Positions 26,413 through 36,126 of a DNA stretch of 46,021 nt are shown in pieces (position 1 is the first letter of the stretch; the number at the start of each line of letters is the position of its first letter). The notes below the pieces were generated by a model. That model was not told where the DNA came from. It ran no database searches and saw only the letters and a program-made list of their open reading frames with translations. Position numbers and translations under genes: made by a program. This DNA comes from Paenibacillaceae bacterium (GTDB lineage Bacteria > Bacillota > Clostridia > Lachnospirales > Lachnospiraceae), in NCBI GenBank assembly GCA_015057715.1, contig SVDS01000020.1, positions 1,459-47,479 of the forward strand, given 5' to 3'.

Positions 26413-26922
26413 ATGAATGAAATGTATGCAGAATGGCTTGTAAAGAGGAAGTCTCCGGCTTATACCATGTTACTGAAAATTGTGATGGGAATTCTATGTG
26501 TAATTGCATTTTTCCTGTCCATCTCTCCGGTTTTCGGTATCTTTGGAGTAATAATTTTGTTTGCTGCCGGAGCGGCAACCTACGTCGTATTCCGAAATAG
26601 TGATGTGGAATATGAGTATCTGTTCGTGACCAATACCTTGTCCATAGACAGAATTTATGGTAAAAGCAAGCGTAAGAAAGGCTGGGAAGGATCGATGGAA
26701 GAAATTCAGATCGTAGCACCTACCGGTTCTACAGAAGCCAGAGATCACGAATCAGGCACCATGAAAGTACTGGATTTCTCTTCCAAAACACCTGATGCTA
26801 AGACTTATACACTGATTAGCCAGTCTGGTTCAGAACGGACGAAGATTATTTTTGAACCAAACGATAAGCTGCTCCGCTGTATGAAGATGACTGCACCACG
26901 CAAAGTTGTATCTCAGATATAA
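26413..26922 (+). CDS. Uncharacterised two-helix membrane protein, 169 residues
   Basis: Two adjacent membrane helices (about residues 19-38 and 40-58) are followed by a cytoplasmic domain of about 110 residues with regular beta pattern (YEYLFVTNTLSIDRIYGKSKRK, TYTLISQSGSERTKIIFEP). This layout is common among Lachnospiraceae proteins of unknown function. It follows groEL by 52 bases and lies before a terminator, so read-through from the heat-shock operon is likely and a link to stress is possible. Confidence 0.7.
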   Translation: MNEMYAEWLVKRKSPAYTMLLKIVMGILCVIAFFLSISPVFGIFGVIILFAAGAATYVVFRNSDVEYEYLFVTNTLSIDRIYGKSKRKKGWEGSMEEIQIVAPTGSTEARDHESGTMKVLDFSSKTPDAKTYTLISQSGSERTKIIFEPNDKLLRCMKMTAPRKVVSQI

Positions 26923-26928
26923 TAACAG

Positions 26929-26967
26929 GAATCAGACGGTTTAACAGGCCGCCTGATTCTTTTTTTG
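26929..26967 (+). terminator. Intrinsic terminator after the groESL region
   Basis: GAATCAGACGG pairs with CCGCCTGATTC (one mismatch), then a run of eight T. Confidence 0.92.
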
Positions 26968-27004
26968 CTTTATGGGATAGTGCCTGCTTTGCAGTTTGTT
27001 TTAT

Positions 27005-27033
27005 TTGACTGACTTATACGTATATGTTACAAT
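27005..27033 (+). promoter_or_regulatory. treR promoter with TreR operator in the spacer
   Basis: TTGACT, a 17-base spacer and TACAAT. The spacer contains the palindrome TATACGTATA (27015-27024). The same element sits in the treP promoter, so TreR probably represses its own gene. Confidence 0.8.
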
Positions 27034-27092
27034 GAAATCAATACTTATCAGAAATATAAAAATAAACCCGGTAAACTGGAGGTTAAACAATT

Positions 27093-27806
27093 ATGGAAAG
27101 TAAATACAGGCATCTTTATAAGTTGCTTTTAGATAAGATTGACAGGCGGGAATATGAGCCAGGAGATAAGCTTCCGGCGGAGGGCGAGCTGATGGAGACT
27201 TACGGCGCTTCCAGGGATACGGTACGCAAGGCTCTGGAACTTCTGGTCCAGGACGGTTATATTCAAAAAGCCAGAGGAAAGGCGGCGGAGGTTCTGGACA
27301 AGAACAAGTTTAATTTCCCTGTATCGGAAATCGCAAGCTTTAAGGAAATCTACCGGTTTTCTGCTTCTAAGCCAAAAACCATTGTGGAAAATTTAGAAAT
27401 AGTCAAGGGAGATAAAAAGCTGATGGCTGCCCTGCAGATCGGACCCGATGATGAGGCATTTTTGCTTGAGAGAGTCAGGGAGATCGAGGGTGAGAAGATC
27501 ATCATTGACAAGGATTATTTTTCACGGAAGGTGGTGGAAAATCTGCCTCTCCGTGCGGCTCAGGACTCTGTTTACGAATATCTGGAAAAGGAGCTTTGCC
27601 TGAAAATTGGATTTGCCATGAAAGAAATCACAGTACACATGGCTACAGATGAGGATTACCGCCTGTTGGATATGGGAAGCTACGATATGATCGTTGTGGT
27701 GAAGAGCTATACTTATCTGGAGGATTCCACCCTGTTTCAGTTTACCGAATCCCGTCACAGGCCGGACAAGTTCAAGTTTGTGGATTTCGCCCGAAGGAAG
27801 CTGTAA
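27093..27806 (+). CDS. treR: Trehalose operon repressor, GntR/UTRA family
   Basis: 237 residues. The N-terminal GntR winged helix (YEPGDKLPAEGELMETYGASRDTVRKALELLVQDGYI has the hallmark pattern, shown here only in part: LPAEGELMETYG, RDTVRKALELL) is followed by a UTRA ligand domain (about residues 90-235) ending in the TreR-like FTESRHRPDKFKFVDFARR. The ligand in characterised TreR is trehalose-6-phosphate. AACTGGAGG precedes the ATG. It is upstream of treP-treC, each unit having its own promoter with the same palindrome. Confidence 0.93.
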   Translation: MESKYRHLYKLLLDKIDRREYEPGDKLPAEGELMETYGASRDTVRKALELLVQDGYIQKARGKAAEVLDKNKFNFPVSEIASFKEIYRFSASKPKTIVENLEIVKGDKKLMAALQIGPDDEAFLLERVREIEGEKIIIDKDYFSRKVVENLPLRAAQDSVYEYLEKELCLKIGFAMKEITVHMATDEDYRLLDMGSYDMIVVVKSYTYLEDSTLFQFTESRHRPDKFKFVDFARRKL

Positions 27807-27846
27807 GAAGATAGATCAAAAGGCAGGAATATATTTTTCATATATG

Positions 27847-27875
27847 TTGACAAAGATATACGTATATGTTATATT
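27847..27875 (+). promoter_or_regulatory. treP promoter with TreR operator in the spacer
   Basis: TTGACA, a 17-base spacer and TATATT. The spacer holds the perfect palindrome ATATACGTATAT (27856-27867), placed so that a bound repressor would exclude RNA polymerase. Confidence 0.85.
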
Positions 27876-27939
27876 CAAAACACAATAATAACATATAAGT
27901 TGCAACTATTTTAAAAACATATTGAAAAGGAGTATGGAT

Positions 27940-29346
27940 ATGGGGAAATATGAAGATGATTCCAGGCAGCTTTTGGACCTCGTCGGAGGTAAGGGGAATA
28001 TAGGGGCTGTGACGCACTGTATGACCAGAATGCGTTTCGTGCTGTCAGATCCGTCAAAGGCTGATACGCAGAAGATCGAAGCATTGAAAAGCGTTAAGGG
28101 CACCTTTACACAAGCTGGACAGTTTCAGGTTATCATTGGAAACGACGTACAGACTTTTTACAATGAATTTGCAGCGATTTCAGGAATAGAAGGCGTATCA
28201 AAGGACGAAGTGAAGAAGGAAGCTAAGGGCAACATGAACGCGCTGCAGAGAGTGGTAGCAGATATTGCGGAAATATTCGCTCCCCTGATTCCAGCCATTA
28301 TCGTAGGCGGTCTCATCCTGGGCTTTCGGAATATTATTGGTGAAATTAAATTCATGAATGGTGGGACAGAGACTTTGGTGGCCGTTTCCCAGTTCTGGTC
28401 AGGCGTTTACAGCTTCCTATGGCTCTTAGGCGAGGCTATTTTCCATTTCCTACCGGTGGGCATCACATGGTCCGTGACGAGAAAGATGGGAACCACCCAG
28501 ATTTTGGGAATCGTGCTGGGTCTGACTTTAGTATCTCCCCAGCTGTTGAACGCCTATGCCATGGCGCCGGGCGTAGAGATACCGGTTTGGGATTTTGGTT
28601 TTGTAAAAATGAGAATGATTGGTTATCAGGCTCAGGTTATTCCGGCAATTTTAGCAGGCTTTGTACTGGTTTATCTGGAGAGGTTCTTTAAGAAGATCAC
28701 TCCTCAGGCCATTTCCATGATTGTTGTTCCTTTCTGTTCCCTGCTTCTGGCAGTGATTGCCGCCCATGCAGTAGTTGGCCCCATCGGCTGGGCCATTGGC
28801 TCCGCTATATCAAAGGTGGTTTATGCAGGGCTTACTTCTAACTTACGCTGGCTGTTTGCCACCTTATTCGGCTTTGTATATGCGCCCCTTGTTATCACAG
28901 GGCTGCACCACATGACCAATGCTATTGATCTCCAGCTCATGGCGGAGTTTGGCGGAACCATGCTGTGGCCAATGATTGCTTTGTCCAACATTGCGCAGGG
29001 CTCTGCAGTACTGGGCATGATCTATTTACAGAAAAAGGATGAGGAATCAAAACAGATATCCATTCCAGCCTGCATCTCCTGCTATTTAGGGGTGACAGAG
29101 CCGGCAATGTTTGGTGTAAACTTAAAGAGGGGCTTCCCCTTCCTTTCTGCTATGATTGGTTCTGCCATTGCAGCAACCGTTTCCGTTGGAATGAACGTTA
29201 TGGCTAATTCCATCGGAGTGGGCGGCATTCCGGGAATCCTGTCCATACAGCCTCAGTATATGGGAATCTTCGCCATCTGCATGCTGATTGCTATTGCAGT
29301 ACCCTTTGGGCTGACTGTCGCTGTGGGCAAAAAGAAAGGAATTTAG
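27940..29346 (+). CDS. treP: PTS trehalose transporter EIIBC
   Basis: 468 residues. The EIIB domain (residues 1-80) has the phosphorylated Cys27 in VTHCMTRMRF. The EIIC domain (about 105-465) has about ten membrane helices and the conserved GVTEPAMFGVNLK. It imports trehalose as trehalose-6-phosphate. No EIIA domain is fused or adjacent, so a glucose-type IIA from elsewhere must supply phosphate. ATG at 27940 is chosen because AAAAGGAG is 7 bases before it. ATG at 27934 is too close and the upstream TTG has no site. Confidence 0.93.
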   Translation: MGKYEDDSRQLLDLVGGKGNIGAVTHCMTRMRFVLSDPSKADTQKIEALKSVKGTFTQAGQFQVIIGNDVQTFYNEFAAISGIEGVSKDEVKKEAKGNMNALQRVVADIAEIFAPLIPAIIVGGLILGFRNIIGEIKFMNGGTETLVAVSQFWSGVYSFLWLLGEAIFHFLPVGITWSVTRKMGTTQILGIVLGLTLVSPQLLNAYAMAPGVEIPVWDFGFVKMRMIGYQAQVIPAILAGFVLVYLERFFKKITPQAISMIVVPFCSLLLAVIAAHAVVGPIGWAIGSAISKVVYAGLTSNLRWLFATLFGFVYAPLVITGLHHMTNAIDLQLMAEFGGTMLWPMIALSNIAQGSAVLGMIYLQKKDEESKQISIPACISCYLGVTEPAMFGVNLKRGFPFLSAMIGSAIAATVSVGMNVMANSIGVGGIPGILSIQPQYMGIFAICMLIAIAVPFGLTVAVGKKKGI

Positions 29347-29349
29347 TAA

Positions 29350-31002
29350 ATGCAGAATTTTAAGAAATCTTGTGTTTATCAGATTTATCCAAAATCCTTT
29401 ATGGATACAGACGGTGATGGAATCGGGGATTTAAAGGGCATTATTGAAAAGCTGGATTATTTAAAAATGCTGGGTGTGGATTATCTCTGGCTCACTCCGT
29501 TTTTTGTATCGCCTCAGAATGATAACGGCTATGATATTGAGGATTACTGCCGGATCGATCCCTTATTCGGAACCATGGAGGATTTGGAACGGCTGATCTT
29601 TGAAGCAAAAAAACGTGATATGAGACTCATGCTTGACATGGTTTTCAACCACACTTCTACGAGACATGAGTGGTTTTTGAGGGCTCTTGCCGGTGAGAAG
29701 AAATATCAGGATTATTATTTTTTTAAGGATGGCACGCCGGGAAATCCGCCCACAAACTGGCAGTCCAAGTTCGGGGGAAATGCATGGGAATACGTAGAAG
29801 AAATGGGAAAGTATTATCTGCACTTATTTGATGTGACCCAGGCGGATTTAAACTGGGAGAACCAAAACGTGCGGGAAGAAATAAAAAATGTACTCCGTTT
29901 CTGGAAAGACAAGGGAATCCGGGGCTTCCGGTTCGATGTCATCAATCTTGTTTCCAAGCCAACTGCCTGGGAGGACGACGAGGAGGGTGACGGACGCCGT
30001 TTCTACACGGACGGTCCCCGGATTCATGAGTTCCTGCGGGAAATCGTTGAAGATACAGGGCTTGATGCAGAGGATGTGGTTACGGTAGGGGAAATGTCGT
30101 CCACAACCATTGACCATTGTATTCATTACACAAATCCGGAGGAAAAGCAGCTGAAGATGTGCTTTAACTTTCATCACCTGAAAGTGGATTACAAGAATGG
30201 GGATAAATGGTCCTTAATACCCTATGACTTTGGAAGGCTGAAAAAGATTCTCCACACATGGCAGGAGGGCATCGCCGGGGGAAACGGGTGGAATGCTGTG
30301 TTCTGGTGTAATCACGATCAGCCGAGAGCGGTATCCCGGTTCGGTGACGACGAAATCTTTAGAAAGCAGTCCGCCAAGATGCTGGCTACGGTGATTCATG
30401 GAATGAGAGGAACGCCCTTTATCTACCAGGGAGAGGAAATCGGCATGACCAATGCCAAATTCACGGACATTTCCCAATACCGGGATGTGGAAAGCCTGCA
30501 CTATTTTGATATTTTAAAGGAGCAGGGGCAGAAGGAAGAAGATATCTACCGGATTTTGCAGGAACGTTCCAGGGACAATGCCAGGACCCCGATGCAGTGG
30601 GACGGAGAGGAAAATGGTGGATTTACTTCCGGAACGCCGTGGCTGATTGTCAACAAAAACTGCAGGGAGATCAATGTGAAAGAGAGCCTTTCTGATCCTG
30701 ATTCCATTTTTACCTATTATCAGAAACTGGTGGAATTGCGAAAACAGTATGATATTATCAGCGACGGGAGCTATGAACCGGTTTTTGTGGATAATCAGGG
30801 CATCATGGCCTATAAAAGGGCCTTGTATGGAGAAAAGCTGCTGGTATTTGCCAACTTCACCGGGCAGGAGCAGATAGTGAAACAAAAAGAGGTATTGGAT
30901 GACTGGGAGGTATTGCTGTCTAATTACGAAAATGTAAAAATTTTTGAGGACAGAGTGACGCTGAGCCCCTTCGGCGCGATGATGCTGTACCGGAGAGGCT
31001 GA
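29350..31002 (+). CDS. treC: Trehalose-6-phosphate hydrolase (GH13)
   Basis: 550 residues, alpha-amylase family. The conserved regions are DMVFNHTS, GFRFDVIN with nucleophile D196, VGEMSS with acid E248, and WCNHDQPRAVSRFG. It splits trehalose-6-phosphate into glucose and glucose-6-phosphate. It begins three bases after the treP stop. The family also contains oligo-1,6-glucosidases, but the operon with TreR and a trehalose PTS decides the assignment (called treA in Bacillus). Confidence 0.94.
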   Translation: MQNFKKSCVYQIYPKSFMDTDGDGIGDLKGIIEKLDYLKMLGVDYLWLTPFFVSPQNDNGYDIEDYCRIDPLFGTMEDLERLIFEAKKRDMRLMLDMVFNHTSTRHEWFLRALAGEKKYQDYYFFKDGTPGNPPTNWQSKFGGNAWEYVEEMGKYYLHLFDVTQADLNWENQNVREEIKNVLRFWKDKGIRGFRFDVINLVSKPTAWEDDEEGDGRRFYTDGPRIHEFLREIVEDTGLDAEDVVTVGEMSSTTIDHCIHYTNPEEKQLKMCFNFHHLKVDYKNGDKWSLIPYDFGRLKKILHTWQEGIAGGNGWNAVFWCNHDQPRAVSRFGDDEIFRKQSAKMLATVIHGMRGTPFIYQGEEIGMTNAKFTDISQYRDVESLHYFDILKEQGQKEEDIYRILQERSRDNARTPMQWDGEENGGFTSGTPWLIVNKNCREINVKESLSDPDSIFTYYQKLVELRKQYDIISDGSYEPVFVDNQGIMAYKRALYGEKLLVFANFTGQEQIVKQKEVLDDWEVLLSNYENVKIFEDRVTLSPFGAMMLYRRG

Positions 31003-31100
31003 CCTGCAGGCCGGTACAGGGTCTGGAGCTGGAAGTGAAAGCTTTGGACCCTGTATTTCCCGGTGAGACATTTGATGTGGCGTGTTACTGCCAGTGCAGA

Positions 31101-31161
31101 AAAGATCGTACAGAATTCATTGCTTTAATCAGCAGAAGTGAATTCCTGCCGGTCTTTTTTT
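31101..31161 (+). terminator. Intrinsic terminator of the tre operon
   Basis: AAAGATCG pairs with CGGTCTTT, with an inner CAG-AATTCA/TGAATTCCTG stem, followed by a T-run. An additional hairpin (TACAGGGTC with GGACCCTGTA, 31015-31055) lies just after the treC stop. Confidence 0.8.
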
Positions 31162-31278
31162 ATGCGCCTGGAAACTGTCAGGCTTAAAGCCGGATTGGTG
31201 GACCTGGTTAAGCAATTATTTATTAGAAATGTTCATTTTACTGTCCACAGAGGGCGGAAAAAAACAGGAAAATGTCCG

Positions 31279-31307
31279 TTGACAACCAAAGCAAAGTTTG
31301 CTAAACT
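31279..31307 (+). promoter_or_regulatory. guaB promoter with palindrome in the spacer
   Basis: TTGACA, a 17-base spacer and TAAACT. The spacer contains the perfect palindrome AGCAAAGTTTGCT (31290-31302), a candidate repressor site. The leader is about 60 bases. The 31003-31278 part of the gap holds the tre terminators and no supported gene. Confidence 0.75.
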
Positions 31308-31354
31308 ATTTAACTAATAAGCAAAAATGTTTATTTTAAAAAGTATAAAATTAA

Positions 31355-32827
<1,473 letters not shown>

Positions 32828-32831
32828 TAAA

Positions 32832-32866
32832 AAGCAGGCGGAATTTACATCCCGCCTGCTTATTTT
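32832..32866. terminator. Bidirectional terminator between guaB and the spore gene
   Basis: AAGCAGGCGG pairs with CCGCCTGCTT. A T-rich run follows on the + strand and an A-run on the left gives the T-run for the - strand. Confidence 0.9.
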
Positions 32867-34281
32867 TAACCCTGTTTTTCTTTATGAGGAAGGCGTCCCC
32901 GGAATAACCTTTTTTTCAGCTCTTTTAAGTGAAGGGGAATCAGGGGATAAATATAGCTCTTACCTGCAATGGTTTTATTAAATACAACAGCACATATAGA
33001 CAAAATAAAGCCAATGATGAAGCCCCACACATTAAAAAGAGCGATTAAAACTAAGAGCATCATACGGATAAACTTAAATGCGTAGCCCAGTTCAAAGCTT
33101 GACTGGGAATAGTTTGCCACTGTTACAAAAGCCATATATAACATGGTCTCACTGTTAAACCACCCTGATTTAACAGAGTATTCCCCCATTACAATACCGG
33201 CAATCACACTTAGGGGAGTGGTCAGCATGCTGGGCGTGTTCACAGCAGCCAGCCGCAGTCCGTCAATGGAGAATTCCAGAATCATAAGCTGGAAAAAAAG
33301 AGGAACCTGAGGTTCTTCCGATAAACGGATGAAGCGCAGCCAGTTGGGTATCATATCCGGATTTTGCATGAACATCAGCCAAAGGGGCGTTAAATACAAC
33401 GTGAAAACGGATATAAAAAGCCGTGAAAGCCGCAGATAGGTTCCTGTGATGGGAGGAAAATAATAATCATCGGCCTCCTCTATGATATCAAAGACAGAGG
33501 AAGGAAGAATCATGGCGGATGGGGAGTTATCCACCAGAATAATAATATTTCCCTCTAACAGGGAGGCAGCTGCAGTATCGGGACGTTCTGAATATCTGAA
33601 TTTTGGAAAAGGGTTGTACCATTTGTAGGGGTAGATACATTCTGCCAGACTTTCCTGGTTCATGGTTAGGGCATCTACATGGAGCTTATTAATTCGTTCC
33701 TTTATTGTAGCAAGAAGCTTTTCATCCACCCTACCTTTAAAATAGCATACAGCAATGTCTGTATGGGAACTTTCACCAGTATTCATGATTTCCATTGTTA
33801 ATTTGGGGTCCCGGATTCTTCTTCGGATCAAAGCGGTGTTAAAAGTAAGTGTTTCAACAAATCCATCTCTGGATCCCCGCAGAACTTTATCTTTTTCCGG
33901 CTCTGAAACACTTCTTGCAGGATAGCTTCTGCAGTCCAGAGTAAAGCATTTGTCATATCCGTCAATAAACAGGCAGGAGATTCCGGCAAGAAGCTGCTTA
34001 ATCATTGCTTCTTCCTCTTTCACCAGTCCTACCTGACTGTATGGCAGATATTTTTTAGAAAATTCATGAGCGTCAGGAGGCAGATCTTCTGGTTTAATGG
34101 AAGCAAAGTCCTCCATTAATTTTTGCCAAACCTCTCCTTTTGTAAAGCCTTCAATATAATAAATACATGCTTCTTTTCCAGCCAAATAGAACGTTCGGTA
34201 AACCAGATCAAAGTTCCCCACCACATCCAGCTTTTTATCTAAATAATTCATAGTATCAGAAAGATTCGTCGTAAATTCCAT
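32866..34281 (-). CDS. spoVAF: GerA-family spore germination protein, SpoVAF-like
   Basis: 471 residues. A hydrophilic N-terminal domain (1 to about 285) containing LFIDGYDKCFTLDCRSYPARSV and RDGFVETLTFNTALIRRRI is followed by five or six membrane helices (about 290-450), the layout of the A subunit of GerA-type receptors. The IILVDNSPSAMILPSSVFD segment and the lack of accompanying B and C subunit genes point to SpoVAF rather than a true nutrient receptor (moderate certainty). It acts in the spore inner membrane during germination. AAGGAG is the ribosome site. A sigma-G promoter could not be placed with confidence. Confidence 0.85.
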   Translation of the reverse strand: MEFTTNLSDTMNYLDKKLDVVGNFDLVYRTFYLAGKEACIYYIEGFTKGEVWQKLMEDFASIKPEDLPPDAHEFSKKYLPYSQVGLVKEEEAMIKQLLAGISCLFIDGYDKCFTLDCRSYPARSVSEPEKDKVLRGSRDGFVETLTFNTALIRRRIRDPKLTMEIMNTGESSHTDIAVCYFKGRVDEKLLATIKERINKLHVDALTMNQESLAECIYPYKWYNPFPKFRYSERPDTAAASLLEGNIIILVDNSPSAMILPSSVFDIIEEADDYYFPPITGTYLRLSRLFISVFTLYLTPLWLMFMQNPDMIPNWLRFIRLSEEPQVPLFFQLMILEFSIDGLRLAAVNTPSMLTTPLSVIAGIVMGEYSVKSGWFNSETMLYMAFVTVANYSQSSFELGYAFKFIRMMLLVLIALFNVWGFIIGFILSICAVVFNKTIAGKSYIYPLIPLHLKELKKRLFRGRLPHKEKQG

Positions 34282-34448
34282 GGTATAATCTCCTTACATA
34301 GGTTATGGAAAGTATGTGCATTTTCATGAAAAATATGTTTTATTAATTCTGCATGGTGTGAAAGGTTTTTTTTTATCTATTTTATTGGAAAATATGCAGT
34401 GGTATTTGGTCGGATCCTGTTGTTTTTTGGCAAAATACACTAAAAATA

Positions 34449-34477
34449 TTGACTTATGAGCCAAAAGATGGTATTAT
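34449..34477 (+). promoter_or_regulatory. Sigma-A promoter of a non-coding transcript
   Basis: TTGACT, a 17-base spacer and TATTAT. The start would be near 34484. Confidence 0.75.
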
Positions 34478-34482
34478 CGTCC

Positions 34483-34622
34483 ATGTGAGAAGCACAAGGG
34501 GTGCCTTGCGTGCGGTGTTTTGATGTGGGGATGTCAAAGCACAAAACTACATAGTGTGACGGTTTTAGATCGTGACGGAGGATTGCCTTCTGTGGGGGAA
34601 GGGCAGTCCTCTAATTTTTTTA
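34483..34622 (+). ncRNA. Candidate structured RNA with own promoter and terminator
   Basis: About 140 bases from promoter to T-run without a credible protein. A plausible fold is a three-way junction: P1 pairs ATGTG (34483-34487) with CTACAT (34547-34552), P2 is CAAGG/CCTTG (34495-34508) extended by GCA/TGC, and P3 is TTTGA/TCAAA (34119-34138 in local terms 34519-34538) extended by GTG/CAC. The terminator hairpin follows. The repeated GTGACGG at about 34557 and 34573 could allow alternative pairing. It matches no riboswitch, 6S, SRP or tmRNA consensus that I know. It is either a free small RNA or a terminator-controlled leader of the yitT gene 62 bases downstream. Confidence 0.55.
34578..34622 (+). 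terminator. Intrinsic terminator of the candidate RNA
   Basis: GAGGATTGCC pairs with GGGCAGTCCTC region (ten or more pairs, one G-T), followed by TAATTTTTTT. Confidence 0.85.
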
Positions 34623-34684
34623 TATTTGCATTGATAGGCAGGAAAATCTTACATATAATATGAGATGTGATAAGGAGGAATACT

Positions 34685-35557
34685 ATGTGGAAAGAACTGA
34701 GGAGAGATAAGCGGGTCCGTAATATCATGACAGCACTGGCAGTGATAGGATCAGCGCTATTACAGACGTATGTGATTCAGGCTTTTATCAGGCCTGCTGG
34801 ATTATTGTCGGGAGGATTTACAGGTATTGCTATTTTAATAGACCGGATTACCTCTCTGTTTGGATTTAATATATCAACCTCTCTGGGCATGATTGTACTC
34901 AATATACCTGTTGCATGGGCATGCAGTAAAAGTATCAGCAGACGGTTCACTTTTTTTTCCCTGCTGCAGGTATTGTTGGCCAGTACATTTTTAAGAGTGT
35001 TTCATTTTACGCCCATCTTTGATGACAGTATATTAAACGTAATCTATGGCGGGGTGCTTTATGGGTTTGCCATTGTACTGGCTCTTCGCGGGAATGCATC
35101 CACAGGCGGTACAGATTTCATTGCCCTTTATGTTTCCAATAAAACCGGCAATTCCATCTGGACCCATGTGTTTGTGGGAAATGTGATCCTGCTCTGCATT
35201 TTCGGGGCAATATTTGGCTGGGATTATGCCGGATATTCCATTTTGTTTCAGTTTGTGTCCACAAAGGTTGTATCTACCTTCCATCATCGTTATGAACGTG
35301 TGACACTTCAGATTACAACAGTAAAGGGGCCGGAGCTGGCAGGGAAGTATGTGGAAGACTTCCGCCATGGCATTTCCTGTGTGGATGCAGTGGGCGGCTA
35401 CAGCAGGAAGAAGATGTATCTGCTCCACACAGTGGTGTCCTCTTATGAAGTAGAGGATATCATCGCGCTGCTTCATGAAGTTGATGATCATGTGATTGTG
35501 AATATGTTTAAGACTCAGCAGTTTTACGGAAGATTTTACCGAGCTCCCATGGAGTAA
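34685..35557 (+). CDS. YitT-family membrane protein
   Basis: 290 residues. The N-terminal two thirds hold five or six membrane helices (YVIQAFIRPAGLLSGGFTGI, IVLALRGNASTGGTDFIALY), the YitT/DUF161 core. The C-terminal 80 residues are a soluble DUF2179 domain (TTVKGPELAGKYVEDFRHG to VIVNMFKTQQFYGRFY). The transported substrate is unknown. ATG at 34685 is chosen because AAGGAGG precedes it directly. The GTG 18 bases earlier lies upstream of that site. The gene is behind the candidate structured RNA, which could control it. Confidence 0.88.
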   Translation: MWKELRRDKRVRNIMTALAVIGSALLQTYVIQAFIRPAGLLSGGFTGIAILIDRITSLFGFNISTSLGMIVLNIPVAWACSKSISRRFTFFSLLQVLLASTFLRVFHFTPIFDDSILNVIYGGVLYGFAIVLALRGNASTGGTDFIALYVSNKTGNSIWTHVFVGNVILLCIFGAIFGWDYAGYSILFQFVSTKVVSTFHHRYERVTLQITTVKGPELAGKYVEDFRHGISCVDAVGGYSRKKMYLLHTVVSSYEVEDIIALLHEVDDHVIVNMFKTQQFYGRFYRAPME

Positions 35558-35584
35558 GTTTGCTGCAGCAGTTCTTTGAATAAG

Positions 35585-35633
35585 ATAGCGGGATTTTTAT
35601 TGCACATAGTATGCAATGAAAGTCCCGCTATTT
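35585..35633 (+). terminator. Intrinsic terminator after yitT gene
   Basis: ATAGCGGGA pairs with TCCCGCTAT, with an inner TTGCA/TGCAA stem, then TTTATAT. Confidence 0.85.
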
Positions 35634-35703
35634 ATATGTGTATTGTCTGGCACCTTTAAGATGCAGGAAAAGGCACTGCCCGTTTACTGCCAGAAAAACA
35701 AGT

Positions 35704-35734
35704 AAATATTTGCACAGTCATGGTGCAAATATTT
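35704..35734. promoter_or_regulatory. Perfect inverted repeat, candidate LicR-type activator site
   Basis: AAATATTTGCAC, 7 bases, GTGCAAATATTT. No T-run follows, so it is not a terminator. Its centre is about 53 bases upstream of the expected transcription start of the PTS operon, a normal activator position. Confidence 0.6.
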
Positions 35735-35759
35735 ATTCGAAATTCGATGGGCAGTCAGA

Positions 35760-35765
35760 TATAAT
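35760..35765 (+). promoter_or_regulatory. -10 box of the PTS operon promoter
   Basis: A perfect TATAAT with no good -35 box 16-18 bases upstream, as expected for a promoter that needs an activator. The start would be near 35772 and the first gene begins at 35798. Confidence 0.6.
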
Positions 35766-35797
35766 AAACTCAATTAACAGAAAGGAGGAATTAAGAA

Positions 35798-36109
35798 ATG
35801 AAAAAATTAAGAGTTCTTTTAGTATGTGGCTCAGGAGCTTCCAGTGGGTTCATGGCAGCTAATATCAGGAAGGCTGCTAAAGAAAAGGGAATGGAAATGG
35901 AAGTACAGGCAAGAAGTGATTCTGAAATTGATAATTATATTGAAGACGTTGACTTAATTATGGTGGGACCACATCTTGAGTATGTTATGGATGATCTGGA
36001 GGAATATACTCAGGAATATCCAGTAAAAATTGCATTGATGAAACCGGATTATTATTCCAGATTAGACGGTACAAAAGCAATAGAACACATTTTATCACTA
36101 TACGAATAA
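35798..36109 (+). CDS. PTS EIIB, lactose/cellobiose family
   Basis: 103 residues. The phosphorylated Cys10 lies in LLVCGSGASSGFMAANIRKA, followed by the alternating alpha/beta pattern of cellobiose-type IIB (VDLIMVGPHLEYVMDDLEEY). It passes phosphate from IIA to the incoming sugar at IIC. AAAGGAGG precedes the ATG. It is the first gene of a seven-gene operon and likely the first target of the activator site at 35704-35734. Confidence 0.92.
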   Translation: MKKLRVLLVCGSGASSGFMAANIRKAAKEKGMEMEVQARSDSEIDNYIEDVDLIMVGPHLEYVMDDLEEYTQEYPVKIALMKPDYYSRLDGTKAIEHILSLYE

Positions 36110-36126
36110 AATGAGCGGAGGAATGG

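Noticed and set aside
31035-31187. A 50-codon GTG-initiated frame after treC
   Set aside because: A well-formed intrinsic terminator (31101-31161) lies inside it, and the product resembles nothing. The frame is more likely chance.
34483-34622. Assignment of the candidate RNA to 6S, SRP RNA or a known riboswitch
   Set aside because: None of the conserved motifs I know for these (for example the SRP tetraloop region, c-di-GMP, TPP, FMN, SAM or purine cores) is visible.
35033-35491. A 152-codon - strand frame
   Set aside because: It is antisense to the yitT-family gene, whose membrane and DUF2179 domains are clear.
35704-35734. The 12-bp inverted repeat as a terminator
   Set aside because: No T-run follows on either strand, and a -10 box begins 25 bases later. 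An operator is more likely.
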